A stretch of DNA of 16,008 bases from an uncultured Chloroflexota bacterium (GCA_902795255.1 CADBKS010000127.1:1-16008), one strand, 5' to 3'; positions 1 to 7,914 are shown, counted from the stretch's first letter. Numbers and translations: made by a program. The notes: a model not told the origin generated them from the sequence alone.

Positions 1-458
1 ACGGCCATATCGGTTTCCGGGAAGCGGGCCTTGAGGATCAGCGCGTTCGAAACCACACAGATATCCGTGCAGAGGCCGATCAGTTCGATCACGGCATCTT
101 TCGCATCGATCCCGCGGATCTGCAGGGCTTCCCCAATCGCATCCGGCAGTTCACGGCTGCCGAAGGAATATTTCTCGATGACCCGGGCATTTCCCAGCGT
201 ATCCGCCACTTCGGGACGGATCTCCCATCCGTTCGTACCCCGGATGCAGTGCGGGACCGGAAGGAACCGCCCTTCACGCGTCTCCATATAGTTTCCGGCA
301 TGCGTGTCTTTAGTCGCAAAAATCAGCGCATCCTCCGCAGCCGCGTTCCGGATCTTCGCACAAACCGCCGGAACGATCGATACGGCTTCTTTCGTACCAA
401 GAGAACCGTCGATAAAATCATTCTGCATATCAACGACAACCAGAACTTTCTGTTTCAT
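1..458 (-). CDS. Isochorismatase/nicotinamidase-family cysteine hydrolase (3' end missing)
   Basis: About 152 residues are visible, beginning at the ATG read from 458 leftward; the C-terminus lies beyond the window edge. The N-terminus VLVVVDMQNDFIDGSLG carries the family's catalytic Asp (D10). A second block, ATKDTH, followed by a His near residue 70 (VPHC), matches the Asp-His-His metal site of nicotinamidases (D51, H53, H70). VIEKYSFGS gives the catalytic Lys (K96), and LCTDICVVSNA supplies the nucleophilic Cys (C134). The full Asp-Lys-Cys triad is therefore present, and the metal site favours a nicotinamidase (nicotinamide to nicotinate, NAD salvage) over a plain isochorismatase, although substrate cannot be fixed from sequence. 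A GGGAG ribosome-binding site lies 12 bases upstream (471-475). It follows hflX on the same strand after 62 bases and may be co-transcribed with it. Confidence 0.88.
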   Translation of the reverse strand, partial: MKQKVLVVVDMQNDFIDGSLGTKEAVSIVPAVCAKIRNAAAEDALIFATKDTHAGNYMETREGRFLPVPHCIRGTNGWEIRPEVADTLGNARVIEKYSFGSRELPDAIGEALQIRGIDAKDAVIELIGLCTDICVVSNALILKARFPETDMA

Positions 459-487
459 ATTTGCTTCTTTCTCCCGTAAGATCATCC

Positions 488-514
488 CGGAAAAGACCGT
501 TAATCTCTTTTCCG
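488..514 (-). repeat. Perfect 9-bp inverted repeat between hflX and the hydrolase gene
   Basis: CGGAAAAGA (488-496) and its exact reverse complement TCTTTTCCG (506-514) flank a 9-base loop, a few bases after the hflX stop codon. No T-tract follows on either strand, so it does not look like a classical Rho-independent terminator. A weak attenuator or RNA-processing/stability hairpin within an hflX-hydrolase transcript is possible. Confidence 0.5.
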
Positions 515-520
515 TAATGA

Positions 521-1906
521 TTATATAAGGTCATCGTCTTCTTTTTCCGGATCTTCCTCATCTGCGGGATCTTCCGGATCTTCACCGATAAAAAACGGCT
601 GGAACGCGGTCAGGTAGCGGGTCGGAATGGTCCCGCCCATCGTGACCGAGCTCCGTCCGTTATCGATAAAGTCCACCACGCCCTGGTCATGGAAAAGAGC
701 GATAAGCGCTCCTTCCGCATAGGGCAGTTCCACATGGACCGGGACCATCTTTTCAAAAAGCGTCTCCACGATACCGTTCCGGAGTTCGGTGATCCCGTCT
801 CCCGTCACCGCGGAGATCAGGAAGGCATCCGGATCCGTTTCCGCAAGCAGTTTTCTGGTTTCTTCAAGATCCCCTTCGATCAGATCCGATTTATTGAAAA
901 CATTGATCGTCGGAATGTTGTCTGCACCGATCTCGCTGAGGGTCTGCTTGACCGACTCAAACTGCGCCCCGGCATTATAATGCGAGACATCGATCACATG
1001 CAGCAGCAGGTCCGCCTCATTGATCTCTTCCAGCGTTGATTTAAACGCGGCGACGAGATCCGTCGGCAGTTTCTGAATAAAACCCACCGTATCCGTGAAC
1101 AGACATACCCGGTCCCCGGGCAGGGCAACACGACGGGTGGTCGGATCCAGCGTCGCGAACAGCTGATCAGCCGCGTAAACATCCGAACCGGCAAGCTTGT
1201 TCAGCAGGGTCGACTTTCCGGCATTGGTATATCCCACCAGGGCAATGACCGGGATCCTGGAACGTTTGCGCTGTACGCGGTAACGCTTCCGGTGATCGGA
1301 AAGGGATTCGATCTCCCGTTTCAGGATCGTAATGCGTTTGCGGATCTCGCGTTTGTCCACTTCCAGCTGGGTCTCGCCGGGACCGCGGAGGCCGACACCG
1401 CCGACACTGCCGGAGCGTCCGGAGGCACCGCCGGTCTGCCGCCCGAGATGTCCCCAGGCGTGGGAAAGTCTGGGCAGCCGGTATTCATACTGTGCAAGTT
1501 CTACCTGCAGACGGCCGGCTTTGGTATTGGCATGCTGGGCAAAAATATCAAGGATCAGTGCTGTCCGGTCCAGCACCCGCACGGAGGTTCCGAAGCGTTT
1601 TGAAAGCTCACGCAGATGGCGGGGCGTCAGCTCATCATCAAAGATGATCACATCGGCCAGCGTTTCCTCCGCCAGCGCTTTGATCTCGTCGACTTTTCCG
1701 GTCCCGACATAGGTCGCGACATTCGGACGGTCAAGCTTCTGGCTCGTTTCTCCAACAACTTCAAGCCCTGCCGTATCCGCAAGCAGGGCCAGTTCCTCAA
1801 GACTGTCCGATATATCCATCAGACGGTCCGCATCTTTGATCTCAGCAGCAACAAGAAAAGCGCGCTCTTTCGGCGGCTTTGTCAGAATCATTTCATTCGA
1901 GCTCAT
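521..1906 (-). CDS. hflX: HflX, ribosome-associated GTPase
   Basis: 461 residues if translation starts at the ATG at 1906 (MSSNEMILTKPP). HflX binds the 50S subunit and splits stalled or hibernating 70S ribosomes under stress. The N-terminal HflX domain is clear (about 15-190), including VGTGKVDEI, IIFDDELTPRHLREL, VLDRTALILDIFAQHA and the Gly-rich loop before LRGPGETQLEVDKR. The GTPase domain follows: P-loop GYTNAGKS (225-232), LFATLDPTTR (switch I region), DTVGF (272-276), NKSD (338-341) and SAVTGDG (365-371). The C-terminus ends in an acidic tail of repeated EDP/EED residues (about 441-460). The frame stays open for 36 codons further upstream, but that extension would cross into the divergent gene and has no family resemblance. 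A second in-frame ATG is at 1891. No Shine-Dalgarno sequence precedes 1906; a TATAAT box lies 7 bases before it, suggesting leaderless translation. Confidence 0.95.
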   Translation of the reverse strand: MSSNEMILTKPPKERAFLVAAEIKDADRLMDISDSLEELALLADTAGLEVVGETSQKLDRPNVATYVGTGKVDEIKALAEETLADVIIFDDELTPRHLRELSKRFGTSVRVLDRTALILDIFAQHANTKAGRLQVELAQYEYRLPRLSHAWGHLGRQTGGASGRSGSVGGVGLRGPGETQLEVDKREIRKRITILKREIESLSDHRKRYRVQRKRSRIPVIALVGYTNAGKSTLLNKLAGSDVYAADQLFATLDPTTRRVALPGDRVCLFTDTVGFIQKLPTDLVAAFKSTLEEINEADLLLHVIDVSHYNAGAQFESVKQTLSEIGADNIPTINVFNKSDLIEGDLEETRKLLAETDPDAFLISAVTGDGITELRNGIVETLFEKMVPVHVELPYAEGALIALFHDQGVVDFIDNGRSSVTMGGTIPTRYLTAFQPFFIGEDPEDPADEEDPEKEDDDLI

Positions 1907-1913
1907 GTGACTA

Positions 1914-1919
1914 ATTATA
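1914..1919 (-). promoter_or_regulatory. Putative -10 box of hflX, consistent with a leaderless transcript
   Basis: Read on the minus strand this is a perfect TATAAT, with 7 bases between it and the hflX ATG. Transcription would be expected to begin at or within a base or two of the ATG. No convincing -35 hexamer is visible at 16-18 bases spacing, which lowers confidence. Confidence 0.45.
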
Positions 1920-1941
1920 TATGCATTTTGTCGGGATGCGA

Positions 1942-1947
1942 TATAAT
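1942..1947 (+). promoter_or_regulatory. Putative -10 box of the 1954-6698 operon, consistent with a leaderless transcript
   Basis: A perfect TATAAT is followed by CCAGGT and then the ATG at 1954, so a start site about 7 bases downstream would coincide with the start codon. The -35 region at 1918-1924 is A/T-rich but not a match to TTGACA. This box and the hflX box lie 22 bases apart on opposite strands, so the two promoters overlap. Confidence 0.45.
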
Positions 1948-1953
1948 CCAGGT

Positions 1954-3540
1954 ATGGGAACGATGATCGACTTATCAAAACCGCCTCAGAAATCAAACGC
2001 GGAAGAGGGAGCATCCCGGTTCGATACGGAGATCATCCGGCTCCAGAATTACGATAATTTTTACTCGCTTATGGACCGGCTGAACCAGCGGGATGCCGGC
2101 GGAGAATGCCCGTCCCGGATCATGCTTGTCTGGCCCGCGCACGGGCGCGTGCTGGATACCCCTGCGGAATTCGGCAGGCTGAGAGGATGGGCCGTTCGGC
2201 ATGGATACGCGCTCGCTGTGGTGATCCCCGGAAAAAGTGTCGGCCTGAAAATGGCAAAAGAACAGGGGCTTCCGGCTTTTACGTCCGTTTCGGAAGCGGA
2301 ATCCGCCGAATGGAAAATGCCGCGGGATCCGCTTTCTGCAGAGGATCCGTACGAGCGGAACCGCAGACTCGTCATGCTGCGGGAAGACGCGGAAAAAACA
2401 CGATCCGTCAAAGCGCCTTTCGCGGTCCGTCTGCTGTTTTTTCTGCTCGCCATCCTGTCGCTGGCTGCGGCAGCCTTCGCCATTTTTCCGCACGCGAAAG
2501 TAGAGATCACCCCTTACCTCACCCGGAAAAAAGTCAATATGACCGTCTGGACGGATGACCGCCTGGACACGGTAACGATGGGCGGAGGGATCCCGACGAT
2601 CGAAAAGAAACTGAACCTGTCCCTCCAGACTTCCGTCCCTTCCACGGGGGAGGTGCACATCCAGAGCGGGATCGCTGTGGGTGAGATCACCGTACACAAT
2701 ACCTGCGGCAGGACCTACGCGTCGACAGCCGGCGTCCGGCTCAGTACAGATGAGGATTTTGAAACCGGCATTCTGTTCAGCACACTGGAAGATCTCACGC
2801 TGGCGCCGGATGAAGAGCGGACAGTCCGAATCGAGGCCGTAAACGGCGGATTCAACGGGAACCTGCCGGCCGGATCGATCCGCTATGCGGAATATCCGAA
2901 ATCGCTGTGCTGGGAGGTCCGGCAGGAAAACCCGACGCAGGGCGGAAGTGAAGGCATTTATGCCGCACCGACCGATGCCGACCGGACCATCGCCCACCAG
3001 AATATTGAAGCACAGATCCCGGACGCGGTCCGTGAAGCCCTCAGCACTGATCCTGAAGGCGCTGACCTGCTGCCGCTCGGGGAGCCCGTCATCACCGCGG
3101 TCCTGCAGGAGCAGTCGCTTCCGGATCCGGGATTTGCCTCAGAGAACCTGACGCTCAGGGAAACACTTGAAGTCACACTCCGGATGGTCCGGCGTTCTGA
3201 CATGGAAGCCATCATCCGCGGACAGGCCTCCCGCCTGAACGCGCAGACCGCCGGACTGATCGGTTACGAGATCCTCGCCGGTCCGACCGTCGAAAACGGC
3301 CTGACCCGCTGGGTGATTGAAGCGGAATATCTCGTTTATGAGCCTGAAACCAATGAAGAGGCTTTGCAGATCATGCTCCGCGGGAAAACAATCCCCCAGG
3401 CACGGACGATCCTGAACACGCTCGAACACGTCAAAGAAACCAAAATCACACTGCTGCCCTCCTGGATGCCGCAGATGCCGCTGGCCGCGCAGAACATCCG
3501 TGTGATCATCAACACTGCAGCGGAGGAAGAAAAACCATGA
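1954..3540 (+). CDS. Membrane-anchored 'baseplate J/gp47-like' protein, function unknown
   Basis: 528 residues from the ATG at 1954 (MGTMIDLSKPP); a second in-frame ATG is at 1963. Three parts are visible. Residues about 25-120 form a soluble domain with IMLVWPAHGRVLDTP and LAVVIPGKSVGLKMAKEQGLPAFTSVSEAE, which resembles alternating strand/helix units. A basic stretch then leads to a single membrane helix at about 158-178. The long outer region (180-528) is rich in beta-type sequence and includes IPTIEKKLNLSLQTSVPSTGE, VGEITVHNTCGRTYASTAGVRLST and GGFNGNLPAGSIRY. This arrangement matches proteins I know from Chloroflexota genomes annotated as baseplate J/gp47 family. That label comes from domain similarity only; no phage genes are nearby. 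It overlaps ruvX by 4 bases (ATGA), and mltG follows. A role in envelope assembly is an inference from context. Confidence 0.72.
   Translation: MGTMIDLSKPPQKSNAEEGASRFDTEIIRLQNYDNFYSLMDRLNQRDAGGECPSRIMLVWPAHGRVLDTPAEFGRLRGWAVRHGYALAVVIPGKSVGLKMAKEQGLPAFTSVSEAESAEWKMPRDPLSAEDPYERNRRLVMLREDAEKTRSVKAPFAVRLLFFLLAILSLAAAAFAIFPHAKVEITPYLTRKKVNMTVWTDDRLDTVTMGGGIPTIEKKLNLSLQTSVPSTGEVHIQSGIAVGEITVHNTCGRTYASTAGVRLSTDEDFETGILFSTLEDLTLAPDEERTVRIEAVNGGFNGNLPAGSIRYAEYPKSLCWEVRQENPTQGGSEGIYAAPTDADRTIAHQNIEAQIPDAVREALSTDPEGADLLPLGEPVITAVLQEQSLPDPGFASENLTLRETLEVTLRMVRRSDMEAIIRGQASRLNAQTAGLIGYEILAGPTVENGLTRWVIEAEYLVYEPETNEEALQIMLRGKTIPQARTILNTLEHVKETKITLLPSWMPQMPLAAQNIRVIINTAAEEEKP
3520..3526 (+). promoter_or_regulatory. 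Ribosome-binding site of ruvX
   Basis: A GGAGG-type Shine-Dalgarno lies within the last codons of the preceding gene, about 10 bases before the ATG at 3537. With the ATGA overlap it supports coupled translation, and it fixes the ruvX start at 3537 or 3540. Confidence 0.6.
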
Positions 3541-3989
3541 TGAAGATCATTCTTGCCGTGGATCCCGGCGAAAAGAACATCGGGATCGCCAAAAGCGACC
3601 CGCTGGGTATCGGCGCGACACCGATCTGCGTGATCCCGCACGTGCAGCAGGAAAAAGACGCCCAGGCGATCGCGGACAAAGCCCGCGAATACGGGGCGGA
3701 ATCGATCCTCGTCGGGCAGCCGCTCAACGCGGACGGTTCCGAAGGGCCTCAGGCCCGCCATTCCGCGAAGCTCGCGGAAGCAATCCGGCGCTATTTTGAG
3801 GGAGAGATCTTTCTCTACGATGAATACGGGAGCACGCAGGAGACCCGGGAACGGTTCAGGGAGATGGGCGTCCGCCGCTCCCACAGGCTCGGGCACCTGG
3901 ATGCAAACGCCGCTGCAACGATCCTGCAGCGGTACCTGGATGACCTGAGCTACCGGCAGCCGGCCGGTTCCGGAGACGATAATGAATAA
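3537..3989 (+). CDS. ruvX: RuvX/YqgF, RNase H-fold nuclease (putative Holliday junction resolvase)
   Basis: 150 residues, the usual size for the family, which acts in pre-16S rRNA 5'-end maturation and has been proposed as a Holliday junction resolvase. The N-terminal motif LAVDPGEKNIGIAKSD carries the first catalytic Asp (D9). VGQPLNADGSEGPQA matches the family's VGLPxxxDGSEGxxA loop. DEYGSTQ (D95-E96) stands at the DERLTT position and is a noticeable variant. The last acidic block LDANAAATILQRYLD (D122) is intact. The start overlaps the previous gene's stop (ATGA), with a strong GGAGG 10 bases upstream inside that gene's end; a second ATG follows immediately at 3540. The 3' end overlaps mltG by 8 bases. 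Confidence 0.93.
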   Translation: MMKIILAVDPGEKNIGIAKSDPLGIGATPICVIPHVQQEKDAQAIADKAREYGAESILVGQPLNADGSEGPQARHSAKLAEAIRRYFEGEIFLYDEYGSTQETRERFREMGVRRSHRLGHLDANAAATILQRYLDDLSYRQPAGSGDDNE

Positions 3990-5094
3990 ACGCCGTCTGA
4001 TCCCGATCGCCGCAGCCATACTGGTCCTGCTCGCAGTCCTGACCGGCGTTCTTTCCGTCCGGAGCCGCATCCGGGCAGCCGAAGAAGCATTCGGACCGGC
4101 AGCTCCGGACCTCGGAACGGTTCAGCGGATCCGTCTGGCACTTCAATGTTCCGGTATGGCTGACAGGCTCACCGGACCGGTCAGCGGGAACAGCGGTCAG
4201 CTTCTGCTGGAGATCGGGGAGCAGGAAAGCGTCTCCGCTGTGATCGGACGGATCGCGGACGGTCTGGACTGCGATCCGGAACTGCTCCGCGCATACTGGA
4301 TCTACACCGGCGCCGACCGGCAGATCCGCCCGGGACGCTATGTCCTGAGCGGTGTCATGTCCGTCCCGCAGATCACCGATCTGGTCACCGCCGCGGGAAA
4401 ATCCCTCGTACGGTTCGCCTTTCTCTCCGGGATGCGGCTGGAAGAACTTGCCGAGCTGATCGATGCTTCCGGGTTCACCTTCAGCGGGGAAGAATTCCTG
4501 AACGCAGCGAAAAATGTTGATCCTTCGATCCATCCGGCCGGAGGGCATTCGCTGGAAGGTTACTTTGTCCCCGGGACCTACGAAATGAGCCGCGGGATCT
4601 CGCTGGATGATTTTCTGTCGAACTTCATTGCCGTATTCAAACGCCGTGTCCAGGAGCCTTATGAAGCAGCCTTCCGCGCCAACGGGCTGAGCCTGGAGCA
4701 GGCCGTGATCATGAGCTCCATGATCGCCCGGGAAGCCATGTCCGAATCCGAATACAAACGGATCGCCTCTGTTTTTTACAACCGGCTGGCAGCCGGGATG
4801 AAATTTGAAAGCGACCCCACCGCCCAGTATGCCATCGGCTGGGACGAGGGCAGCCGGTCCTGGTGGAAAATGCCGCTGACCGGTGCCGACGTTTCCGTCA
4901 ATTCCCCTTATAATACGTACGTGGCAGACGGATTCCCGCCGGGACCGATATGCAGTTCCGCGGTATCCATATTTGAAGCTGTTGCCGAACCGGAACAGAC
5001 CGGTTACTATTATTTCCGGGCACGCTGCGATAACACTCCTTATCACAACTTTTCCCGGACCTATGAGGAACATGTTTCGTACGCATGTAATTAG
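3982..5094 (+). CDS. mltG: MltG, endolytic murein transglycosylase
   Basis: 370 residues. MltG cleaves nascent peptidoglycan strands within the chain at the outer face of the membrane and so sets glycan length. A membrane anchor is at about 7-26. A small variable region precedes the YceG catalytic domain: VLSGVMSVPQITDLV, LEGYFVPGTYEMSRG (the family's LEGYLFPDTY), MSSMIAREA with the presumed catalytic Glu E251, RIASVFYNRLAAGMKFESDPTAQYAIG, and NSPYNTYVADGFPPGPICS. The C-terminus ends with YHNFSRTYEEHVS, close to the family's FSKTYEEHN. The start overlaps the ruvX stop by 8 bases. The neighbourhood ruvX-mltG recurs in several bacterial phyla. The N-terminal region (30-110) is less conserved and may hold a degenerate LysM-like part. 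Confidence 0.94.
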   Translation: MNKRRLIPIAAAILVLLAVLTGVLSVRSRIRAAEEAFGPAAPDLGTVQRIRLALQCSGMADRLTGPVSGNSGQLLLEIGEQESVSAVIGRIADGLDCDPELLRAYWIYTGADRQIRPGRYVLSGVMSVPQITDLVTAAGKSLVRFAFLSGMRLEELAELIDASGFTFSGEEFLNAAKNVDPSIHPAGGHSLEGYFVPGTYEMSRGISLDDFLSNFIAVFKRRVQEPYEAAFRANGLSLEQAVIMSSMIAREAMSESEYKRIASVFYNRLAAGMKFESDPTAQYAIGWDEGSRSWWKMPLTGADVSVNSPYNTYVADGFPPGPICSSAVSIFEAVAEPEQTGYYYFRARCDNTPYHNFSRTYEEHVSYACN

Positions 5095-5102
5095 AAGAGC
5101 TT

Positions 5103-6698
5103 ATGAGAAATCCTTTTATGTACAGAGAAACTGACCGCAGCATGCGGAAAGACAATACCGCAGCGGATGTTATTTTTGCGGTCCTTTTTACGCTGCTGCT
5201 CGCGGCAGCCTGCCTGATCTTCATCCAGAGCACACCTTCGGGGGTCGGGCTTGTCAGCGATTCCGTCAACTATATCAACGGTGCCCGCTCGATCGCAGCC
5301 GGTGACGGCTATTACCGTGAAAGCGGCGGCGGCACCATGAAGGCGATCACAAACTTTCCGCCGCTTTACTCGATCGTTCTCTCGATCCCGATCCGGTTCG
5401 GGATGGACTGGCTGTCGGCCGCCTGGTGGGTCAGCCTGATCTTTTTCATCCTGAACACCGCACTGATCATCCGGCTCGTCTGGCTGGGCAGCGGGAACCG
5501 CTGGGCAGGACTGCTGGCCGCGGTCCTGTTTCTGTGCATGCAGCCATACCTTTACTTTCAGTTCTACGCGATGTCCGAACCGGTCTATTATTTCTGCACA
5601 CTGCTTGCTTTCATCTTCATGTTCCGAGGACTGCGGAGCGGGCATTTCGGCTGGTGGCTCTGCTGCGGGCTGGCATGCGGCGGCGCCTTCCTTGCCCGAT
5701 ACATCGGAATTGTTTCACTATGCGCAATTTTTGGAGCAGTTATTGTCTTCGTCCGGAAAAACAAAGCAAAAGCGCTCTGCGGTCTTTTCGGCGGGAGTCT
5801 GCCGCTCACGGCTGCCTGGCTGATCCGCAATGCTGCCGCGACCGGCAGTGCCTCGAACCGTCAGATCCTCGCCCACTGGGTCACCGCTGATGATCTGAAA
5901 CACGGTGTCGTGATTTTCTGGCGCTGGATCTGGCCCGGCCGCTACGGGGCTATTGAAACGCCGGCTCCCTGGATGATCTGGGCAACAGCGGCTTTTCTGG
6001 GCTTTTCCGTCCTGTTCTGTCTGATTTTCATGATCGCCGTACTGCGCCGGCAGCGGACCGTCCATTCCGCATGGGTCGCAGTCTGGACCTATCTGCTCTT
6101 CATTGTCGGGTACCTGCTGTTCGTCGTACTCACCATCTCCCTGTTTGACGCTTCCGTCAACATTGAAGAGCGGATCCTTTTCCCGGCTTTCATGGTCTTC
6201 TGGCTGATCCTGCCCACGATCTTCGGATGGCTGCTGAGTGAACGGGAATATATTCCCGCGGTCCTGCCGCTAGCATTGCTGATATTCTTCTCAACAGTCT
6301 TCGCGCAGGACACGCTGAAGCGTCTGCCGGAAATGGCGGAACGCGGATACGGCTGGGGATGGGAAGGCTGGCAGAATTCACCCGCGATGAAGATCATCCG
6401 GGCGCTGCCGGAGGACAAAGTTGTATACTCCAACCAGATCGAAGCGGTCAGCCTGTGGGCAGGCCGGGGAGCCTACGCGCTGCTGGACCCGATCGACCCT
6501 TCCAGCGAACAGGAAAGGGAAGGGTACCGGGACAGTTTCAACGAGATCCGCCGCCAGGTCAATGACGGCGAGGCGGTAATGGTCTTCTTCGGCATCAATG
6601 AATGGCTGGGGAATGACGGCGACAACTGGGTCACACAGATCTGCGAAGGGCTTCCCTTCATCTACCGGGACGACAGCGAATGGGTCGTCGGTAAATAA
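5103..6698 (+). CDS. GT-C type integral membrane glycosyltransferase (ArnT/PMT-like)
   Basis: 531 residues with about ten hydrophobic helices. The first (about 21-41) is followed by an outer loop with LVSDSVNYINGARSIAAGDGYY, where the Asp at about 53 sits at the position of the catalytic Asp of GT-C enzymes. Next is NFPPLYSIVLSIPIRFG, equivalent to the FPPLYPLLLA segment of ArnT/PMT-like proteins, then QPYLYFQFYAMSEPVYY. The C-terminal third is soluble and extracellular (KIIRALPEDKVVYSNQIEAVSLWAGRGAYALLDP), typical of these transferases. Such enzymes use a lipid-linked sugar to glycosylate lipids, polymers or proteins outside the membrane; the acceptor cannot be read here. It begins 8 bases after the mltG stop with only a weak AGAAGAG site, so it is probably translated in the same operon. 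Later in-frame ATGs at 5118 and 5142 are possible starts. Confidence 0.8.
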   Translation: MRNPFMYRETDRSMRKDNTAADVIFAVLFTLLLAAACLIFIQSTPSGVGLVSDSVNYINGARSIAAGDGYYRESGGGTMKAITNFPPLYSIVLSIPIRFGMDWLSAAWWVSLIFFILNTALIIRLVWLGSGNRWAGLLAAVLFLCMQPYLYFQFYAMSEPVYYFCTLLAFIFMFRGLRSGHFGWWLCCGLACGGAFLARYIGIVSLCAIFGAVIVFVRKNKAKALCGLFGGSLPLTAAWLIRNAAATGSASNRQILAHWVTADDLKHGVVIFWRWIWPGRYGAIETPAPWMIWATAAFLGFSVLFCLIFMIAVLRRQRTVHSAWVAVWTYLLFIVGYLLFVVLTISLFDASVNIEERILFPAFMVFWLILPTIFGWLLSEREYIPAVLPLALLIFFSTVFAQDTLKRLPEMAERGYGWGWEGWQNSPAMKIIRALPEDKVVYSNQIEAVSLWAGRGAYALLDPIDPSSEQEREGYRDSFNEIRRQVNDGEAVMVFFGINEWLGNDGDNWVTQICEGLPFIYRDDSEWVVGK

Positions 6699-6703
6699 AA
6701 CAG

Positions 6704-6758
6704 GATCAGATAAACGAAAAACGCCGGCCGCAAAGCCTGCGTTTTTGTTTGCCTGATC
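6704..6758. terminator. Bidirectional Rho-independent terminator between convergent genes
   Basis: AAAAACGC (6717-6724) pairs with GCGTTTTT (6739-6746), with an inner GGC/GCC pairing and a short loop. The pairing extends outward, with a small bulge and mismatches, from GATCAG at about 6704 to CTGATC at about 6758. The A-run on one side and T-run on the other allow it to end both the plus-strand operon (stop at 6698) and the minus-strand SPFH gene (stop at 6771). Confidence 0.87.
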
Positions 6759-6770
6759 AGGTTATCCGGC

Positions 6771-7850
6771 TTATTCTCCGCCGACGACCGGCGTCATCGG
6801 GGTCATTGTCGGGGTCGTTACATTGGAGACCGGGATCACGTCCTTACCGAGGACCAACTGGGGCATGGCACCTTCCGGTACAATGATAAACTTATCCGTA
6901 CTCTTGATCGCGGAAGCATTCATTTCGGAGACCTTCAGCTGATAGTAACCGGGGTTCTCCTCATAGATCTGGGCCAGGAGCCGTTCCCGGGCGAGTTCCG
7001 CCTGCGCTTCGAGTTCCGCAGCCTTTGCTTTTTCGGCGTTCAGTTCCTGCTCGAGGATCGCGTTCTCCTTTTCGGCCTTGATGACTTCCCGGCGGGCGAT
7101 CAGTTCCTTCTCTTCCAGTTCCGCGAGCGTCACCTTCTGGCGCGCGGTTTCCTGTGCGGCAGCCTGCTGAACACGGATCTCGGCTTCCTTCTGAACGGCG
7201 TTGGCTTTCCCTTCCTGCTCGAGTTTCTGAGCCTGGGCCTTCGCCTTTTCGGCATCCAGCAGGTACTGGTTGGTCTCATTGATGACCTGCATCGCCTGAT
7301 CGGAAGCCTGGACGTCGGTCACCACGATGTTGTTGACATACATCCCGATCTCCCGTGTCAGTTTCTCAAGTTCGTTCTCAATGCAGCTTCGAAGCGTGTC
7401 GCGGCCTTCAGCGACAGCGTTGCCGCGCAGGTCGTTCTGGCCGACACACACCTTCATCGCCTGACGGCAAAAACCGTCCAGCTGGTTCTGCAGCACTTCA
7501 TTGTCCTTATAGCTCTGACGGTAATTGATGAAATGCCGCGCGATCTCCTCTTTCGTGAAGTAGCTGACGGTCCCGTCATCATTGACGGATTTGATGCTCG
7601 TCAGTGACGGACGGAAGACCTGCCCGCGGATCTCAACATAGACCGGCTGCATATCTTTCGTGAAGACCTCATCATCGGCAACACTGAAGGACACGCCCTC
7701 GATGTTATAGTTTTCCAGTTTGACGTAAAGCCCGAAGTCGTTGTAAATTCCGCCGGGGCCGACAATGTCGACGATCTCTCCGGCACGGATCTTCACACCC
7801 ATTTCCTGCTGGCCGAGGCCTTTCATCAGATAAACCGGTTTGAAGATCAC
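6771..7850 (-). CDS. SPFH/band-7 (stomatin/prohibitin/flotillin-like) membrane scaffold protein
   Basis: The open frame gives 359 residues from a GTG at 7850. Residues about 15-190 form an SPFH/PHB domain (MGVKIRAGEIVDIVGPGGIYNDFG, ADDEVFTKDMQPVYVEIRGQVFRPS, EIGMYVNNIVVTDVQ). It is followed by a long Ala/Glu/Lys/Gln-rich coiled coil (about 190-300) and a conserved tail (STDKFIIVPEGAMPQLVLG), as in flotillin-like scaffolds. Such proteins oligomerise at the membrane and organise protein complexes. The GTG start is doubtful: it has no ribosome-binding site and cuts into the hydrophobic anchor. The codons just upstream in the same frame read LIVAAAF, completing a membrane segment, but no ATG, GTG or TTG lies upstream in frame before the stop. 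A well-placed ATG at 7909 is in another frame, so the gene is either frameshifted or its sequence is missing one base near 7871-7879. Confidence 0.86.
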   Translation of the reverse strand: MIFKPVYLMKGLGQQEMGVKIRAGEIVDIVGPGGIYNDFGLYVKLENYNIEGVSFSVADDEVFTKDMQPVYVEIRGQVFRPSLTSIKSVNDDGTVSYFTKEEIARHFINYRQSYKDNEVLQNQLDGFCRQAMKVCVGQNDLRGNAVAEGRDTLRSCIENELEKLTREIGMYVNNIVVTDVQASDQAMQVINETNQYLLDAEKAKAQAQKLEQEGKANAVQKEAEIRVQQAAAQETARQKVTLAELEEKELIARREVIKAEKENAILEQELNAEKAKAAELEAQAELARERLLAQIYEENPGYYQLKVSEMNASAIKSTDKFIIVPEGAMPQLVLGKDVIPVSNVTTPTMTPMTPVVGGE

Positions 7851-7867
7851 AAAGGCGGCTGCAACGA

Positions 7868-7909
7868 TCAGCTGCTGCTGTAATTCTGTTCCGGCATATA
7901 GTTTTCCAT
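7868..7909 (-). other. Probable true 5' end of the SPFH gene, out of frame with the body
   Basis: The ATG at 7909 follows a perfect GGAGG (7915-7919) at 5 bases. It reads MENYMPEQNYSSS and then TGA (7870-7868). The change of frame needed to join it to LIVAAAFVIFKP falls at the (AGC)3 repeat 7871-7879; one extra base there would give one continuous protein of about 379 residues with a complete N-terminal anchor. Either a real mutation or a base-calling/assembly error would look the same. Confidence 0.6.
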
Positions 7910-7914
7910 CTTTT

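Noticed and set aside
1907..2014. N-terminal extension of HflX
   Set aside because: Would overlap the divergent gene and shows no HflX-family sequence; the ATG at 1906 fits the family start.
1993..2997. Minus-strand open frame of 334 codons opposite the baseplate-J-like gene
   Set aside because: Low-complexity Arg/Gly/Pro-rich sequence with no motif, fully inside a gene with clear domain structure.
1954..3540. Prophage or contractile injection system
   Set aside because: The baseplate-J-like label is the only hint. No tail tube, sheath, portal, integrase or lysis gene is present and the neighbours are housekeeping and envelope genes.
3856..5073. Minus-strand open frame of 405 codons opposite mltG
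   Set aside because: No recognisable family; mltG on the plus strand is complete with all motifs.
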